A DNA stretch of 64,000 bases from Solirubrobacterales bacterium (GCA_019240115.1 JAFAYV010000088.1:22867-86866); one strand, 5' to 3'. Shown: positions 50,733-59,063, counted from the first letter of the stretch. Made by a program: numbers and translations. The notes: generated by a model not told the origin, from the letters alone.

Positions 50733-51125
50733 TTGCCCAATCTAGCCGCCCGCTGGGAGCCTGCCCGCTGTGAGCCCTTCGCCTAACTCGACGCCTCGAC
50801 TAGCGACGAGCCACGGGTCGAGACCCCCTTTGCCTCGACCGCGGTACTAAGAGCGGTTTCGCGTAGGAGACCGCTTTGCGCGGTCTGCAGGGCCGAAGCG
50901 CTCCGGCACCGGAGTCACGCTTTCACGCGCGAGGAGGGCTCCGGCTCCGCGCGACCAGGCGAAGGCAGCGCCCTCCGTTCCGCGCGAACAGGGAACCCGA
51001 CGGCGGATACTTGGTGCCTGCGGCGCCGCCGAACCAGGTGTCCCGTGCGCCGATTGCCTGCCGGAGCAGTGACGGGCTTCTTGCGACCCCTATCGGTGCC
51101 AGGAGAAGCGGCAGCTATTCGGTTC
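50733..51125. other. Intergenic stretch, no recognised gene
   Basis: About 390 nt between the VOC and sigma-factor genes. A stem AGCGGT-N12-ACCGCT near 50850-50875 could be a transcript hairpin. No coding frame looks real. Confidence 0.4.
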
Positions 51126-51989
51126 CTATCGCTTGGGCAATGACGCGACATCCAGTATCGCGATGACCTCGGGGTCAGCGATGAGCTCGATCTCTTGAAT
51201 AAGTCCGGCCTCGACCCGGAAGACGAAGGCCACCTTGATCAGGCCGCGAACAATCCACGCCCCGGCGGATCGGCCATCGATGGTGACCGCGGACGCTCCT
51301 TGGGCACCGTCGAAGCGAGTCGCGACCGCGGCCGCACCTTCATATACCGGGATCGCGCCAAGACTCTGACCCGTGGGGTCTGAGCGCATGATCGCGTTGG
51401 GGGCCAGCAGAGTGAGCAGAGCCGGGAGGTCGCCCCCATGGGCCGCTTTGAGAAACGCTTGGACGATGTGGTCGCTCTGCGCTCTTGCTTCGCGTTCGAC
51501 CGTGGTCTCAGGTAGCCCTTGGACCTTGCGTCGCGCGCGACTGGCCATCTGGCGCACCGCGACGCTTGAGCGTCCCAGCACCGAGGAGATCTCCTCGAAC
51601 CGAAACCCGAAGACGTCGTGCAGCACGAACGCTACGCGCTCGCCTGGTGCGAGAGCATCGAGCACGACTTGCAGGGCATCGCCGACCCGCTCGGCCACGA
51701 GCGCATCTGTCTCTGGGTCGCGGGCCGGTTCGATTGAAGCAACCTCGGCCGCCACGTCGGTCTCGACGGTTGCGCGGGTCCGTCGTCGACGAAGATGATC
51801 CAGGCAAAGCCGCGTGGTGACAGTCGTCAACCACGCCGGCAGGTCCTCCACCTCCTCGGTGACCGAGAGCCGCAGCCACGCCTCCTGCAGCACGTCCTCG
51901 GCGTCGACGGATGAACCAACGATGCGAGCGGCGATCGACATCAGGCGGGGCCGTTCAGCCTCGAACTCGGCGGGATGCATGACGCCCAT
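51126..51989 (-). CDS. ECF sigma factor with SnoaL-like tail (SigJ type)
   Basis: A 287-residue sigma factor. Region 2 is visible in ARIVGSSVDAEDVLQEAWLRL and LPAWLTTVTTRLCLDHLRRRR. Region 4 is ERVAFVLHDVFGFRFEEISSVLGRSSVAVRQMASRARRKV. From ~175 onward a SnoaL/NTF2-like domain follows (HIVQAFLKAAHGGDLPALLTLLAPNAIM), as in SigJ-like ECF41 factors, where this tail regulates activity in place of an anti-sigma. The start is ATG 51989, or ATG 51980 (MHPAEFEAERPRL). ECF41 factors usually neighbour a small oxidoreductase or carboxymuconolactone decarboxylase gene; none is adjacent here. Confidence 0.92.
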   Translation of the reverse strand: MGVMHPAEFEAERPRLMSIAARIVGSSVDAEDVLQEAWLRLSVTEEVEDLPAWLTTVTTRLCLDHLRRRRTRATVETDVAAEVASIEPARDPETDALVAERVGDALQVVLDALAPGERVAFVLHDVFGFRFEEISSVLGRSSVAVRQMASRARRKVQGLPETTVEREARAQSDHIVQAFLKAAHGGDLPALLTLLAPNAIMRSDPTGQSLGAIPVYEGAAAVATRFDGAQGASAVTIDGRSAGAWIVRGLIKVAFVFRVEAGLIQEIELIADPEVIAILDVASLPKR

Positions 51990-52071
51990 GGAGCGTAGAC
52001 GTGCCTCGGCCCGAGAACGTGACGGCCCGAACGGCTGTCACATTCCCGCGGCGAGGCACGTCAACCCGAGC

Positions 52072-52410
52072 ATGAACACCTTCGACAACGTCGTCTACAC
52101 GGTCGGTGACCTCAACGCCGCCAAGTCCATCCACTGCGCGCTACTCGGCGCTGAGCCGCACACCGACGAGCCCTACTACGTCGGCTTCAACATCAACGGC
52201 ATCGAGATCGGCCTGGCCCCCCAAGCCCAGGACAGCCGAATCGGGCCCGTCGCGTACATCCGCGTGGAAAATCTCGCCGCCGCCCTCGACGACGCCCAGA
52301 AGGCCGGCGCCACCCTGGTCGACAAGCCGAGAGATGTCGGCGGCGGAACCCGCATCGCAACGGTCAGCGACTCAGACGGCACCATCCTCGGTCTCATCCA
52401 GCGTGCCTGA
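52072..52410 (+). CDS. Small VOC-family protein
   Basis: A 112-residue glyoxalase-like protein: MNTFDNVVYTVGDLNAAKSI, then GFNINGIEIGLAPQ, YIRVENLAAALDDAQKAGAT and the ending SDSDGTILGLIQRA. It is complete for the short VOC form. The ATG at 52072 is 82 nt from the divergent sigma-factor start, so the sigma factor could direct it; this would fit the ECF41 habit of controlling a neighbouring small enzyme gene. Confidence 0.85.
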   Translation: MNTFDNVVYTVGDLNAAKSIHCALLGAEPHTDEPYYVGFNINGIEIGLAPQAQDSRIGPVAYIRVENLAAALDDAQKAGATLVDKPRDVGGGTRIATVSDSDGTILGLIQRA

Positions 52411-52823
52411 ACGGGCCGGAGCGTTCGCCCGACCTTTCGGGGCGTCCCGCAAGATCCGCCCGGTGATCTGTCTCGGCGACGGGGCGCGATGCGGGACGCC
52501 TTGTCGAGCCCGCCGGTTTTCTCTGTGTGAACGCTGAAGCAGGTCTTCAAGGCGAGCCGCTCGGGCGCCCTGCTCATCGCCATCAGCGGGGGCGCCGGGT
52601 GATCGAGAGCGCGCACCTGCTCGGTAACGAAAACCGGGGCTGCCGGCAGCACGCACCGAGCGGGGGTGTTGTGGCAACACGACAAACGCCCGCGGTCACG
52701 AGGTTCGCCAACGCGATGCTGCTCGCGCACGGGTTGCGGAAGCCCGCCGCATGCTCGGCGTCAGGGTCGAGGCGGACGACGAGGAGAAGGACGGCGCGCG
52801 TCTCGCCCGACTTCTGCTCCCTA
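52411..52823. other. Degraded region left of the IS element
   Basis: No intact gene. In the last ~110 nt one frame (MLGVRVEADDEEKDGARLARLLLP) reads straight to the IS boundary, and a second frame before it (TRFANAMLLAHGLRK) looks coding. This suggests a frameshifted gene whose 3' end was cut by the insertion. I cannot name its family. Confidence 0.45.
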
Positions 52824-52839
52824 AGAGGTCATCTCAAAA
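52824..52839 (+). repeat. IS left terminal inverted repeat
   Basis: AGAGGTCATCTCAAAA, matching the complement of 54200-54215 at 15 of 16 positions. It lies directly after the cut frame of the flanking degraded gene. Confidence 0.8.
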
Positions 52840-52901
52840 GGGGTTGGGTCCGACCGGCGAATCCTTGGGCAGAGGACATAACTTTGCTTGAGGAGGTCGC
52901 G

Positions 52902-53699
52902 GTGAGCGTGTCGAGCTGGTCGGTTCGCGAGGAGTTGTGGGAGGTGTTCCGCGTCCTGTTGCCGATCCGGCTGCCGCAGCGGACCGGCCGCCCTCGGGTC
53001 GATGACCGAGTCGCGTTTGACGCGGTGATGTACGTGCTGATCACCGGGATCGCGTGGCAGCACCTGCCACGGGAGATGGGATGCTCGCCGGCCACCGCGC
53101 ATCGCCGGCTGCAGGAGTGGCAGTGGCAGGGGGTGTGGCGAGGGCTGCACCGGGAGCTCCTTCGCCGGCTCAACGCGGCCGGGCGGATCGACTGGTCCAC
53201 CGGTGTGGTCGACGGCAGCCACATACGTGCCTTGAGAGGGGGCCCTGACCGGGCCTTCTCCGGTTGACCGTGCCCGCACGGGCTCTAAGCATCACCTCCA
53301 GGTCGACGCTGCCGGCGTGCCGCTGGCGGTCACGCTGACCGGCGGTAACCGCAACGATGTCACGCAGCTGTTGCCGCTGGTCGACGGCATCGCCCGGTCA
53401 CCGGCAAACCAGGCCGGCCGCGGCAGCGGCCCGAGCGCGTGATCGCCGACCGCGGCTATGACCACGACAAGTATCGTCGAGAACTCCGCGCCCGCGGGCT
53501 CAAGCACCGGATCGCCCGCCGCCGCGCCGATCACGGCTCCGGCCTGGGTCGCGAACGCTGGGTGGTTGGGCGCACCTTGGCGTGGTTGCACGACTTCCGC
53601 CGACTGCGGATCCGCTGGGAGCGCGACCCGGAGATCCACCTCGCGTTCCTCTATCTCGGCTGCGCGGTGATCTGCCAGCGGATGCTCCTCTGGCCCTGA
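52902..53699 (+). pseudogene. IS5-family transposase, frameshifted
   Basis: The GTG at 52902 (GAGGAGG upstream) starts an IS5-type transposase: GRPRVDDRVAFDAVMYVLITGIAWQHLP (N-terminal domain) and IDWSTGVVDGSHIRA with the first catalytic Asp. The frame ends at 53267, while the continuation (TGPSPVDRARTGSKHHLQVD, LTGGNRNDVTQLLPL) is in a second frame. The last part (VIADRGYDHDKYRRELRARG, WVVGRTLAWLHDFRRLRIRWERDPE with the catalytic Glu region) is in a third, from ~53439. The first shift could be programmed, as in the IS427 group; the second near 53430 is not at a family frameshift site and suggests decay. Confidence 0.83.
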
Positions 53700-54185
53700 T
53701 CACCACCCGTCGTACTCATCCCGACCGTCGCGGGAGCGGCGGCCGTACTGATCGGGGATCCAGCCCCAGCCCCACACCGCCACCGGACGAGCCGGCGCGA
53801 TCCCGTAGACGACAACCGGATCGACCTTCTCAGGCTCAATGCGGCACCGGTGCCGCCAGTTGTCTCCCAGATCGAACACGTAGCTGAACTCCATCCCGGG
53901 CTTGAGCTCGCGGGCCGGCTTGAGCTTCGCGTGGTCCTGCCAGACCACGTCGGGCTCAAACGAGTCATCCGGATAGCCGACCAGCCGTCCGTCAGACAGC
54001 TCGAACTCGTGCAAGTGAGAAAGATCCCATCGCGCGAACGCCGCGTCGATCGCCTCCGCAAGCTGAGCGAACGTGTGCGACGGCCCCACGATCATCACCC
54101 GGCCCGGCGGCGGATCGCAATCAATCCCCCCTCCACCCAGCAGCTCCACTTCGATCGCCAGCCACGTCCGGGCCACCAGGCCCAA
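53700..54185 (-). CDS. pRiA4b ORF3-like (IS1096 TnpR-type) passenger protein
   Basis: A ~161-residue protein of the plasmid pRiA4b ORF-3 family (PF07929). The marks are RTWLAIEVELLGGGG, the segment HTFAQLAEAIDAAFARWDLSHLHEFEL, and FSYVFDLGDNWRHRCRIEPE, the family core. Such proteins are found inside or beside insertion elements and are of uncertain biochemical function. The frame is intact, unlike the neighbouring transposase. The start is TTG 54185 or GTG 54176. It lies wholly between the inverted repeats, so it is cargo of the element. Confidence 0.82.
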   Translation of the reverse strand: MGLVARTWLAIEVELLGGGGIDCDPPPGRVMIVGPSHTFAQLAEAIDAAFARWDLSHLHEFELSDGRLVGYPDDSFEPDVVWQDHAKLKPARELKPGMEFSYVFDLGDNWRHRCRIEPEKVDPVVVYGIAPARPVAVWGWGWIPDQYGRRSRDGRDEYDGW

Positions 54186-54199
54186 GCCTACTCAGGTCG

Positions 54200-54215
54200 T
54201 TTTGAGACGACCTCT
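54200..54215 (-). repeat. IS right terminal inverted repeat
   Basis: TTTTGAGACGACCTCT, the inverted partner of 52824-52839. It starts 15 nt outside the passenger gene's most upstream start. Confidence 0.8.
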
Positions 54216-54939
54216 AATTGAAAGGGAGCGGTCCGGGTCCCTCAAGCGCACCTGCGAGCCTCGTCCGGCCGGCTTACCAGGCCGGCGGCTGCGGTGGCCC
54301 GCGAGACGCGCCCGTGCTTCCAAGGTCGCCTCCGGCGGTACTCCCGATTTGGCGACGCTCATCCGAGGTGTCACCAAATCGGGAGTGGATGATCTACGGG
54401 TTCAGAGGGATCGCACAATCATTAGAACAAGAGTGGCAGTGGCACTCTCGCGCACCGTATGGCAGATCGTCAGCGACTAGCACGCCGCCTCGGTCGCGTT
54501 CGACCTCGCTCGACCTGTCGCGGTGCCATCGCTCGATCTCGGGTCGCAGCCAGAGACTCGGTCGACCGCGGCCGAGGTCAAGGACTGGGCGCGGCATGTC
54601 GGGGTAGCGGTGGAGGTATTGGCTCACGGTATTTCGGTAGCTAAGCCCGAGGATCCGCGCGACGTCATGGTGAAGCGCGGGTCGCGGTGGATCATCTCAG
54701 CGGACGCGGGCCGAAGGTGGTCAGCGGAAAACGAGCGAGGTCCCAGGACCCGTCAGTCGTGCCGCGTCCGGGCTCCGAAGTCCGCGGGGCCATCACTGCG
54801 CTCGGTTCTCTGCGGAGGGGCAAGCCGAGGAGGCTCACGATGAGCGTCGAGAAAGTGAAACGCACCAGAGCGGCACAAGCCCAGCGGCTAGGGCCCCGGC
54901 CTGCTTTCGCGCGGTGCGGCGGCCCGGCGCGGGGAACGG
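54216..54939. other. Degraded region right of the IS element
   Basis: Apart from an HTH remnant on the minus strand (54394-54696), no frame is convincing. The DNA is less GC-biased than the neighbouring genes, consistent with foreign or decaying sequence. Confidence 0.45.
54394..54696 (-). pseudogene. AlpA/excisionase-like HTH protein remnant
   Basis: An open minus-strand frame of 101 codons contains DVARILGLSYRNTVSQYLHR followed by YPDMPRPVLDLGRGRPSLWL and RPEIERWHRDR. This is the pattern of a small HTH_17/AlpA-like DNA-binding protein (helix-turn-helix, then a beta-hairpin and recognition of W/E-IERW). No start codon lies before the HTH; the first GTG is inside it (54627). Proteins of this kind serve as excisionases or phage-type regulators, fitting the mobile surroundings. 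Confidence 0.45.
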
Positions 54940-56721
54940 TCAGTCAGCGGCCGTGACGGCGCTGGCGGCAAAGCGCTCGACGCGGTCGCGTCCGCCGCGC
55001 TTAGCCGCGTAAAGTGCCCGGTCGGCGTGGCGCACGAGCGTGGCCGGCTCGCTCGCGTCCTCGGGGAAGACGGCGATGCCGATGCTCGCGGTCACTGGAC
55101 CCTCGAGCCCTCGGAAGATCAGGCTGCTGATCGCCTCGCAGACCTTGTGGGCGAGGACCAGGGCCCCCTCGGCCTCGGTGCCCGGCATCAGGAGCAGGAA
55201 CTCCTCGCCGCCGTAGCGGGCAACGAAGTCGCTCTCCCGGACCGTCGAGGCGAGCGTCGCCCCGATCAGCGCCAGCACCTCGTCGCCCTTCTGGTGTCCG
55301 TGGAGATCGTTCAGCTGCTTGAAGTGGTCGATGTCGAGCAGGCCGGCGGCCAGCGGGGCGCCGCTCCGCGAGGCCTGGGCGACCATGCGCCGGAGGTTGT
55401 CGTGGGCCGAGCGGTTGTTGGGCAGGCCGGTCAGCGAGTCGGTGGCGGCCCGGCGCTCGGCCAGGGCGAGGTTGCGCAGGTTGCCGATCACCGGCGAGGC
55501 ATGGGCGATCGATTCGCGGAGCCGCCGACGCGCGGCATCGTCGGTCCGCGCGGGACCACTCAGGAGTACCGATCCGATCACCTCGCCATGAACGATCAGC
55601 GGATTGCAGACCGAGTAGCCCGAGCGCTTGCCGCACACCTCGCACTCGAGCAGCGGGTCGAGACCGGTGCCCTGATGCTGGGCCTGCGCGAAGCGAATGG
55701 CCAGGCACGACCGCGGTTTGGCATCGACGAGGCGGGCCGCTAACTCGGTATCGAGCTCGCGGGTCGAGGCAGCTTGGAGCCGGTCATCGCTGTTGTTGCG
55801 CACGAACACGATCGGGTCGGTCCGAGGGACGACGCGCGTTAGGTGGCGGCGCAGGAGGTCCTGCGCCTCCTCCTCGCTCTCGGCGAGCTGCATGGCCGCG
55901 GCGAACTCACGCTGGCGCGCATCCATCTCCCGGCTTTCCTCCGCCCGCTCGACCATCCGGTTGAGCGCGGCGCCGAGCCCGCTGAGCTCGTCGGACCCAT
56001 GGTCCTGCAGGCGCCCGGACAGATCGTCCTCGGCGACACGGCGGGCGAAGGCCGAGTAGGCGGTGACCCGAGGGACAACGTCACGGATCAGCCACCCCAC
56101 TAGGATGAGCACGCCCACGAGCGCGCCCAGGGACACCCAAAGCATCAACACCCGGTAGTGACTCTGCGTCGAGGCGGCCTTCGCCCGGGCGATTCCGGCG
56201 TCGTGGACCTCCTTGTCCACGAGCAGACCCGTGCCCTGCTCCATGGCCGAGAATAGCGCCGCCACACGGCTCGCCGTGGCCTGGTTTATATAGCCGACGC
56301 CGGGACCGGCGTAATCGAAGCGCCCGGTGCGCTCGAGGGCGAGGAACGCCCGCCAGGCGGAGGACATCGTTTTGAGCCGGTCCAGCGCGAACGTGTCCCG
56401 CACGTCAAGTCGCATGACCGTGGCCAGATCGGCGTCGACCGCGGGCTCGGCCAGGTCGTCGAGCCGGGCGTCGAGCTCTGCCTGAGGAAGGGGCTGCGTC
56501 ACGATCACCGATTGCAGCGCGAGAGCCTCGGCGCGGCTCACGTCCCGGCTGAGCTGGGCAGTCGCCTGGGCCACCCGAAGGTTGTCGCCGGTGATCCCGT
56601 TCACCGTGGTCCGCATCGCGCTCAGGCCCTGAAGGCCGATCCAGCCGCTGGCCAACATCGCCGGGACGAGGACGACGATGAGCAGCAGGAACTTTGGCGC
56701 TATGCGAAGCCGAGGTTTCAA
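54940..56721 (-). CDS. Membrane diguanylate cyclase (HAMP-GAF-like-GGDEF)
   Basis: A 593-residue sensor. Helix 1 (KFLLLIVVLVPAMLASGWIG), a ~170-residue extracytoplasmic helical sensor, helix 2 (VLMLWVSLGALVGVLILVGW), then a HAMP domain (VTAYSAFARRVAEDDLSGRL), a GAF-like segment with a cysteine cluster (LECEVCGKRSGYSVCNP), and a C-terminal GGDEF domain. The active site is YGGEEF, with an RESD inhibitory site five residues upstream, so c-di-GMP synthesis with product feedback is expected. The TTG at 56721 with GGGAGG upstream is the likely start. It overlaps the stop of an EAL remnant (TTGA). Confidence 0.9.
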   Translation of the reverse strand: MKPRLRIAPKFLLLIVVLVPAMLASGWIGLQGLSAMRTTVNGITGDNLRVAQATAQLSRDVSRAEALALQSVIVTQPLPQAELDARLDDLAEPAVDADLATVMRLDVRDTFALDRLKTMSSAWRAFLALERTGRFDYAGPGVGYINQATASRVAALFSAMEQGTGLLVDKEVHDAGIARAKAASTQSHYRVLMLWVSLGALVGVLILVGWLIRDVVPRVTAYSAFARRVAEDDLSGRLQDHGSDELSGLGAALNRMVERAEESREMDARQREFAAAMQLAESEEEAQDLLRRHLTRVVPRTDPIVFVRNNSDDRLQAASTRELDTELAARLVDAKPRSCLAIRFAQAQHQGTGLDPLLECEVCGKRSGYSVCNPLIVHGEVIGSVLLSGPARTDDAARRRLRESIAHASPVIGNLRNLALAERRAATDSLTGLPNNRSAHDNLRRMVAQASRSGAPLAAGLLDIDHFKQLNDLHGHQKGDEVLALIGATLASTVRESDFVARYGGEEFLLLMPGTEAEGALVLAHKVCEAISSLIFRGLEGPVTASIGIAVFPEDASEPATLVRHADRALYAAKRGGRDRVERFAASAVTAAD

Positions 56722-57125
56722 GCTTCCCTCCCGGGGGTTGCTTGGTCGGTATCGGCCATCGCCAACGCTAGCTTGAGTTGAGCCGCTGCGGGGTTTAGGC
56801 CGCAATCGCGAATCGGGAAGGCGAGCGTCCAGTGATGCGCGGCTTGCGGGGCGCGTCGTCGGTGTAGGTAACGACCCCGAGGGACGGTTCGGGGCACCGG
56901 GAGCTTGCCGTAGAGTCGGTCAGCGATCACGAACGGAAACGTTGTGACGCTGGTTACTGCGACCGCGTTCGTGCCCGGGTGCAACTGTCGGAACTTCCGG
57001 GGCATCGTCTCGATCGGCGCCGGGCGGGCGATGAAGTATCCCTGTCCGTATGCGACCCCGAGGCCGCGGACGGTGTTCAGCTCGTCCTCATTCTCAATCC
57101 CTTTGGCGATGACTTGCGCGCCGGG
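56718..57125 (-). pseudogene. EAL-domain (c-di-GMP phosphodiesterase) C-terminal remnant
   Basis: The frame opens at about 57125 with GAQVIAKGIENEDELNTVRG, then LGVAYGQGYFIARPAPIE, which is the last part of an EAL domain (the conserved Glu-Asn and GQGY elements). It continues for ~80 more residues to a stop at 56718. The start and the EVL/EAL, DDFG and metal motifs are missing. Its stop overlaps the GGDEF start, so an EAL gene once led this operon and lost its 5' part, leaving the cyclase unbalanced. Confidence 0.75.
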
Positions 57126-57373
57126 CGGCCGCGGTGCTTGACATTCCTCCCGCGGTGCCTAGTGCGAGTGCGTCGCTTCGTGCGCGCCGTATGCGACCGA
57201 TTTCTCCGGTGGTGGGACGTGGAGCTGCCCCCGTTCTGTCCAGAGCTGCCATTTGAACCACTGCTGCCATTTGAACCACTGCTGCCATTGCGGACTTTGA
57301 ACACGACTTCGGTTCCGCGCAGCGAGACCGAATCTCCCTCCCCGGCGGTCAATAGCACCTGGTGCCCCGACAT
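57077..57373 (-). pseudogene. Cupin-like N-terminal remnant with repeat tail
   Basis: The ATG at 57373 begins MSGHQVLLTAGEGDSVSLRG and continues TEVVFKV, resembling the first strands of quercetin-dioxygenase-like cupins (GEGxxVSLxGxxVVFKV). The cupin metal-binding motifs never appear. The frame runs instead into NGSSG repeats from an 18-nt tandem DNA repeat (57246-57281 plus a partial copy) and a basic tail overlapping the EAL remnant. I take it as a truncated cupin joined to unrelated sequence. Confidence 0.45.
57246..57290. repeat. 18-nt tandem repeat
   Basis: Two and a half copies of GCTGCCATTTGAACCACT (57246-57263, 57264-57281, partial after). It joins the cupin-like fragment to the basic tail and marks a likely recombination or slippage junction. 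Confidence 0.8.
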
Positions 57374-57394
57374 GGTCCCTCCCGGTAGATTGGC

Positions 57395-57415
57395 GTTACC
57401 TGTTGAAGAGGTAAC
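57395..57415. promoter_or_regulatory. Strong palindrome GTTACCT-N7-AGGTAAC
   Basis: A perfect 7-bp inverted repeat with a 7-nt centre (57395-57401 and 57409-57415), 22 nt upstream of the cupin-like start on the minus strand and ~16 nt before the CGNR frame on the plus strand. Its symmetry and position are those of an operator shared by the two divergent genes, now both damaged. The bound protein is unknown. Confidence 0.6.
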
Positions 57416-57430
57416 ATACGCGGTGTGAGG

Positions 57431-58023
57431 CGGTGTCAAGACGTCCGAGCCGAGCGCCGAGCCACTTGAGTTCCGGTTCGCCTCAGGCCACCGCGCGCTC
57501 GACTTCCTCGCTACCTACGCCGACCGTCACCGCGGCGGGCTCGAGCGGCTGCGCCACCCGGCGGATCTAGACAGATGGCTGCGCGCCGCGGCTCTGCCAG
57601 CATTGAAGGCGGCGACCGCCGAGGATCTCGATGACGCATGTGGACTGCGAGAGGGGACCAACCGTCTTGTGCGCGCCTCGATGGGAGCAAAACCCGGGGA
57701 TCACAAGGACATCGCCTGTCTGAATGCGTGGGCCCGCCGTGAGGCGCTCGCCGCCCAGCTGAGCGGACACCTCGAGATCCACTGGCGCGCGTCCGATCCG
57801 TCAACGGGGCGCTCGCGCTGCTCGCCCGCGAAGCGGTCGAGCTACTCAGCAGCCCCGAGCGCGAGCTGATCCGCGAATGCGCAGCCGCCCCAGCATGCTC
57901 GCTGCTGTATCTCGATCGCTCCCGCGGCCGGCGGCGCCGCTGGTGTGAGATGGAAAGGTGCGGCAGCCGCGCCAAATGACCGACTACCGCCAGCGCAAGG
58001 CGACCCGGACCGACACCCACTAG
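57431..58023 (+). pseudogene. CGNR zinc-finger (ABATE) protein, frameshifted
   Basis: The plus strand encodes an ABATE-type N-terminal domain (LEFRFASGHRALDFLATYAD, LREGTNRLVRASMG). After a shift near 57800 it continues with ALALLAREAVELLSSPERE and the CGNR zinc finger: CSLLYLDRSRGRRRRWCEME then RCGSRAK. A second shift lets TDYRQRKATRTDTH follow before a stop at 58021-58023. No start codon precedes the first in-frame residues. At least two indels are needed to restore the family structure, so it is inactive or affected by sequence errors. Confidence 0.68.
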
Positions 58024-58355
58024 ACCCGTCGGCTCGGGGGACCGCCAGGCCACCCACCCCTCGCACGTCCAGCGCGCCCGGACGCTCAACGATCCGCTCC
58101 ATCACCAGCTCCCTTCAGTCGACGACGATCACCGCCCGCGGGAGCTTCGCGTTCCAAGCGATGCTGTAGCTCGTGCTCATGGCAACAGTCCGGGGTTCCG
58201 GCCAAAGCCCCCACGCCAGACTTATTGACGGGCTCACAAGCACCAAAGAAACGTTGGCGTCGGCGCGCGGCCACCGAAGCGTTCACGACCATCCCCCGCC
58301 CCGCCAGCGCCCAACACCAATTTCATTCACCGCGGGTGGCGAAGTCCCGCCATGA

Positions 58356-58460
58356 CGACTTATTGCGTCCCTCGAGGATGTCCACGCATCGAAGCGCGCG
58401 GCGGACAGGCCGAAGGATCGTGCGGACTTCGCCGCGGCGGAGGAGCCGCCACGACCGTAG
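58356..58460 (+). pseudogene. Possible nucleotidyltransferase 3' fragment
   Basis: A 34-codon open stretch, IASLEDVHASKRAADRPKDR followed by ADFAAAEE, matches the C-terminal pattern (ASKRAAxRPKD) of AbiEii-like and other toxin-type nucleotidyltransferase domains. A stop lies immediately before it and no start is present. Only the tail survives. Assignment rests on one short motif. Confidence 0.3.
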
Positions 58461-58662
58461 ACGGAGTCGACGGTCTTTCGGCCTGGGCCAATCGCCGCGC
58501 TGGAGCGAGCGGTTTCTTAGACTTCATCGACGTGACCTACAAGCAGGCGGTCGAGGAGTGCGAGCGCCGGAACCTACGGAAGAAATTTATTGAGCACGTT
58601 CCCGAGGGGTGCGCCCCGGCGTCTGGAACTGGACGAGTCACCTGCGACCAGATTGGCGCCGC

Positions 58663-58985
58663 TTGAGTACCAGCGATCGGGTCGACAGGCCTATCAGGCA
58701 AGGCGAGCGGTTCAGAACCACAACAGACATCGAGGTGACTGTCATGACGCATTGGCGGGCGCCGTTTACCGACGGTGACACGACCGTGCTGCCAGCCGGA
58801 ACAGTCGTCGTCGCTCGCTTCGACCAGTTGCGCGACGTGCCCGGCTTCGACTGCATACCGGGAACCCTGAGACGCTCGAGCCCCTTCTCGTCCGCGAGGA
58901 AGATCGTCGCGCCGAGAAATATGGCGGCTATTCGCTGTCGTTTGTGCTGGACGACATCGGAACCAAACTTCAGCCGCTCTCGTGA
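58663..58985 (+). pseudogene. Hypothetical protein gene with frameshift
   Basis: From a TTG at 58663 the frame reads STSDRVDRPIRQGERFRTTT and TVLPAGTVVVARFDQLRDVP. Near 58860 it shifts, with the continuation ETLEPLLVREEDRRAEKYGG and YSLSFVLDDIG up to a stop at ~58985. Composition on both sides of the shift is gene-like, so one indel probably broke a ~105-residue protein. No family recognised. Confidence 0.45.
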
Positions 58986-59063
58986 TCAGGCCCGACGGGC
59001 CATCCTCGAGGATGGACTACCGTGGCGGCGGTACTCACGTCCGGAGCGTGAGATCATTTCGCC

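Larger units (their letters stand above)
52824..54215 (+). mobile_element. IS5-like insertion element with passenger gene
   Basis: A ~1392-bp element bounded by imperfect terminal inverted repeats: AGAGGTCATCTCAAAA at 52824-52839 and the complement of AGAGGTCGTCTCAAAA at 54200-54215 (15 of 16 match). It contains an IS5-family transposase gene on the plus strand and a pRiA4b-ORF3-like gene on the minus strand. Their stops abut (53699/53700). No certain target-site duplication is visible. The transposase is frameshifted, so the copy is probably immobile on its own. Confidence 0.83.

Noticed and set aside
50850..50875. Intrinsic terminator
   Set aside because: A 6-bp stem with a 12-nt loop and no T-run, distant from both flanking stops; too weak to call.
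52902..53267. Functional single-frame transposase
   Set aside because: The frame ends before the catalytic Glu region; the rest of the protein lies in two other frames, so the gene cannot give full-length product without recoding and another shift.
57842..58184. Possible IS110-type transposase start on the minus strand (ALDV motif)
   Set aside because: The stretch MERIVERPGALDV recalls IS110 N-termini, but the following sequence does not match and stops soon; it is opposite the CGNR gene.
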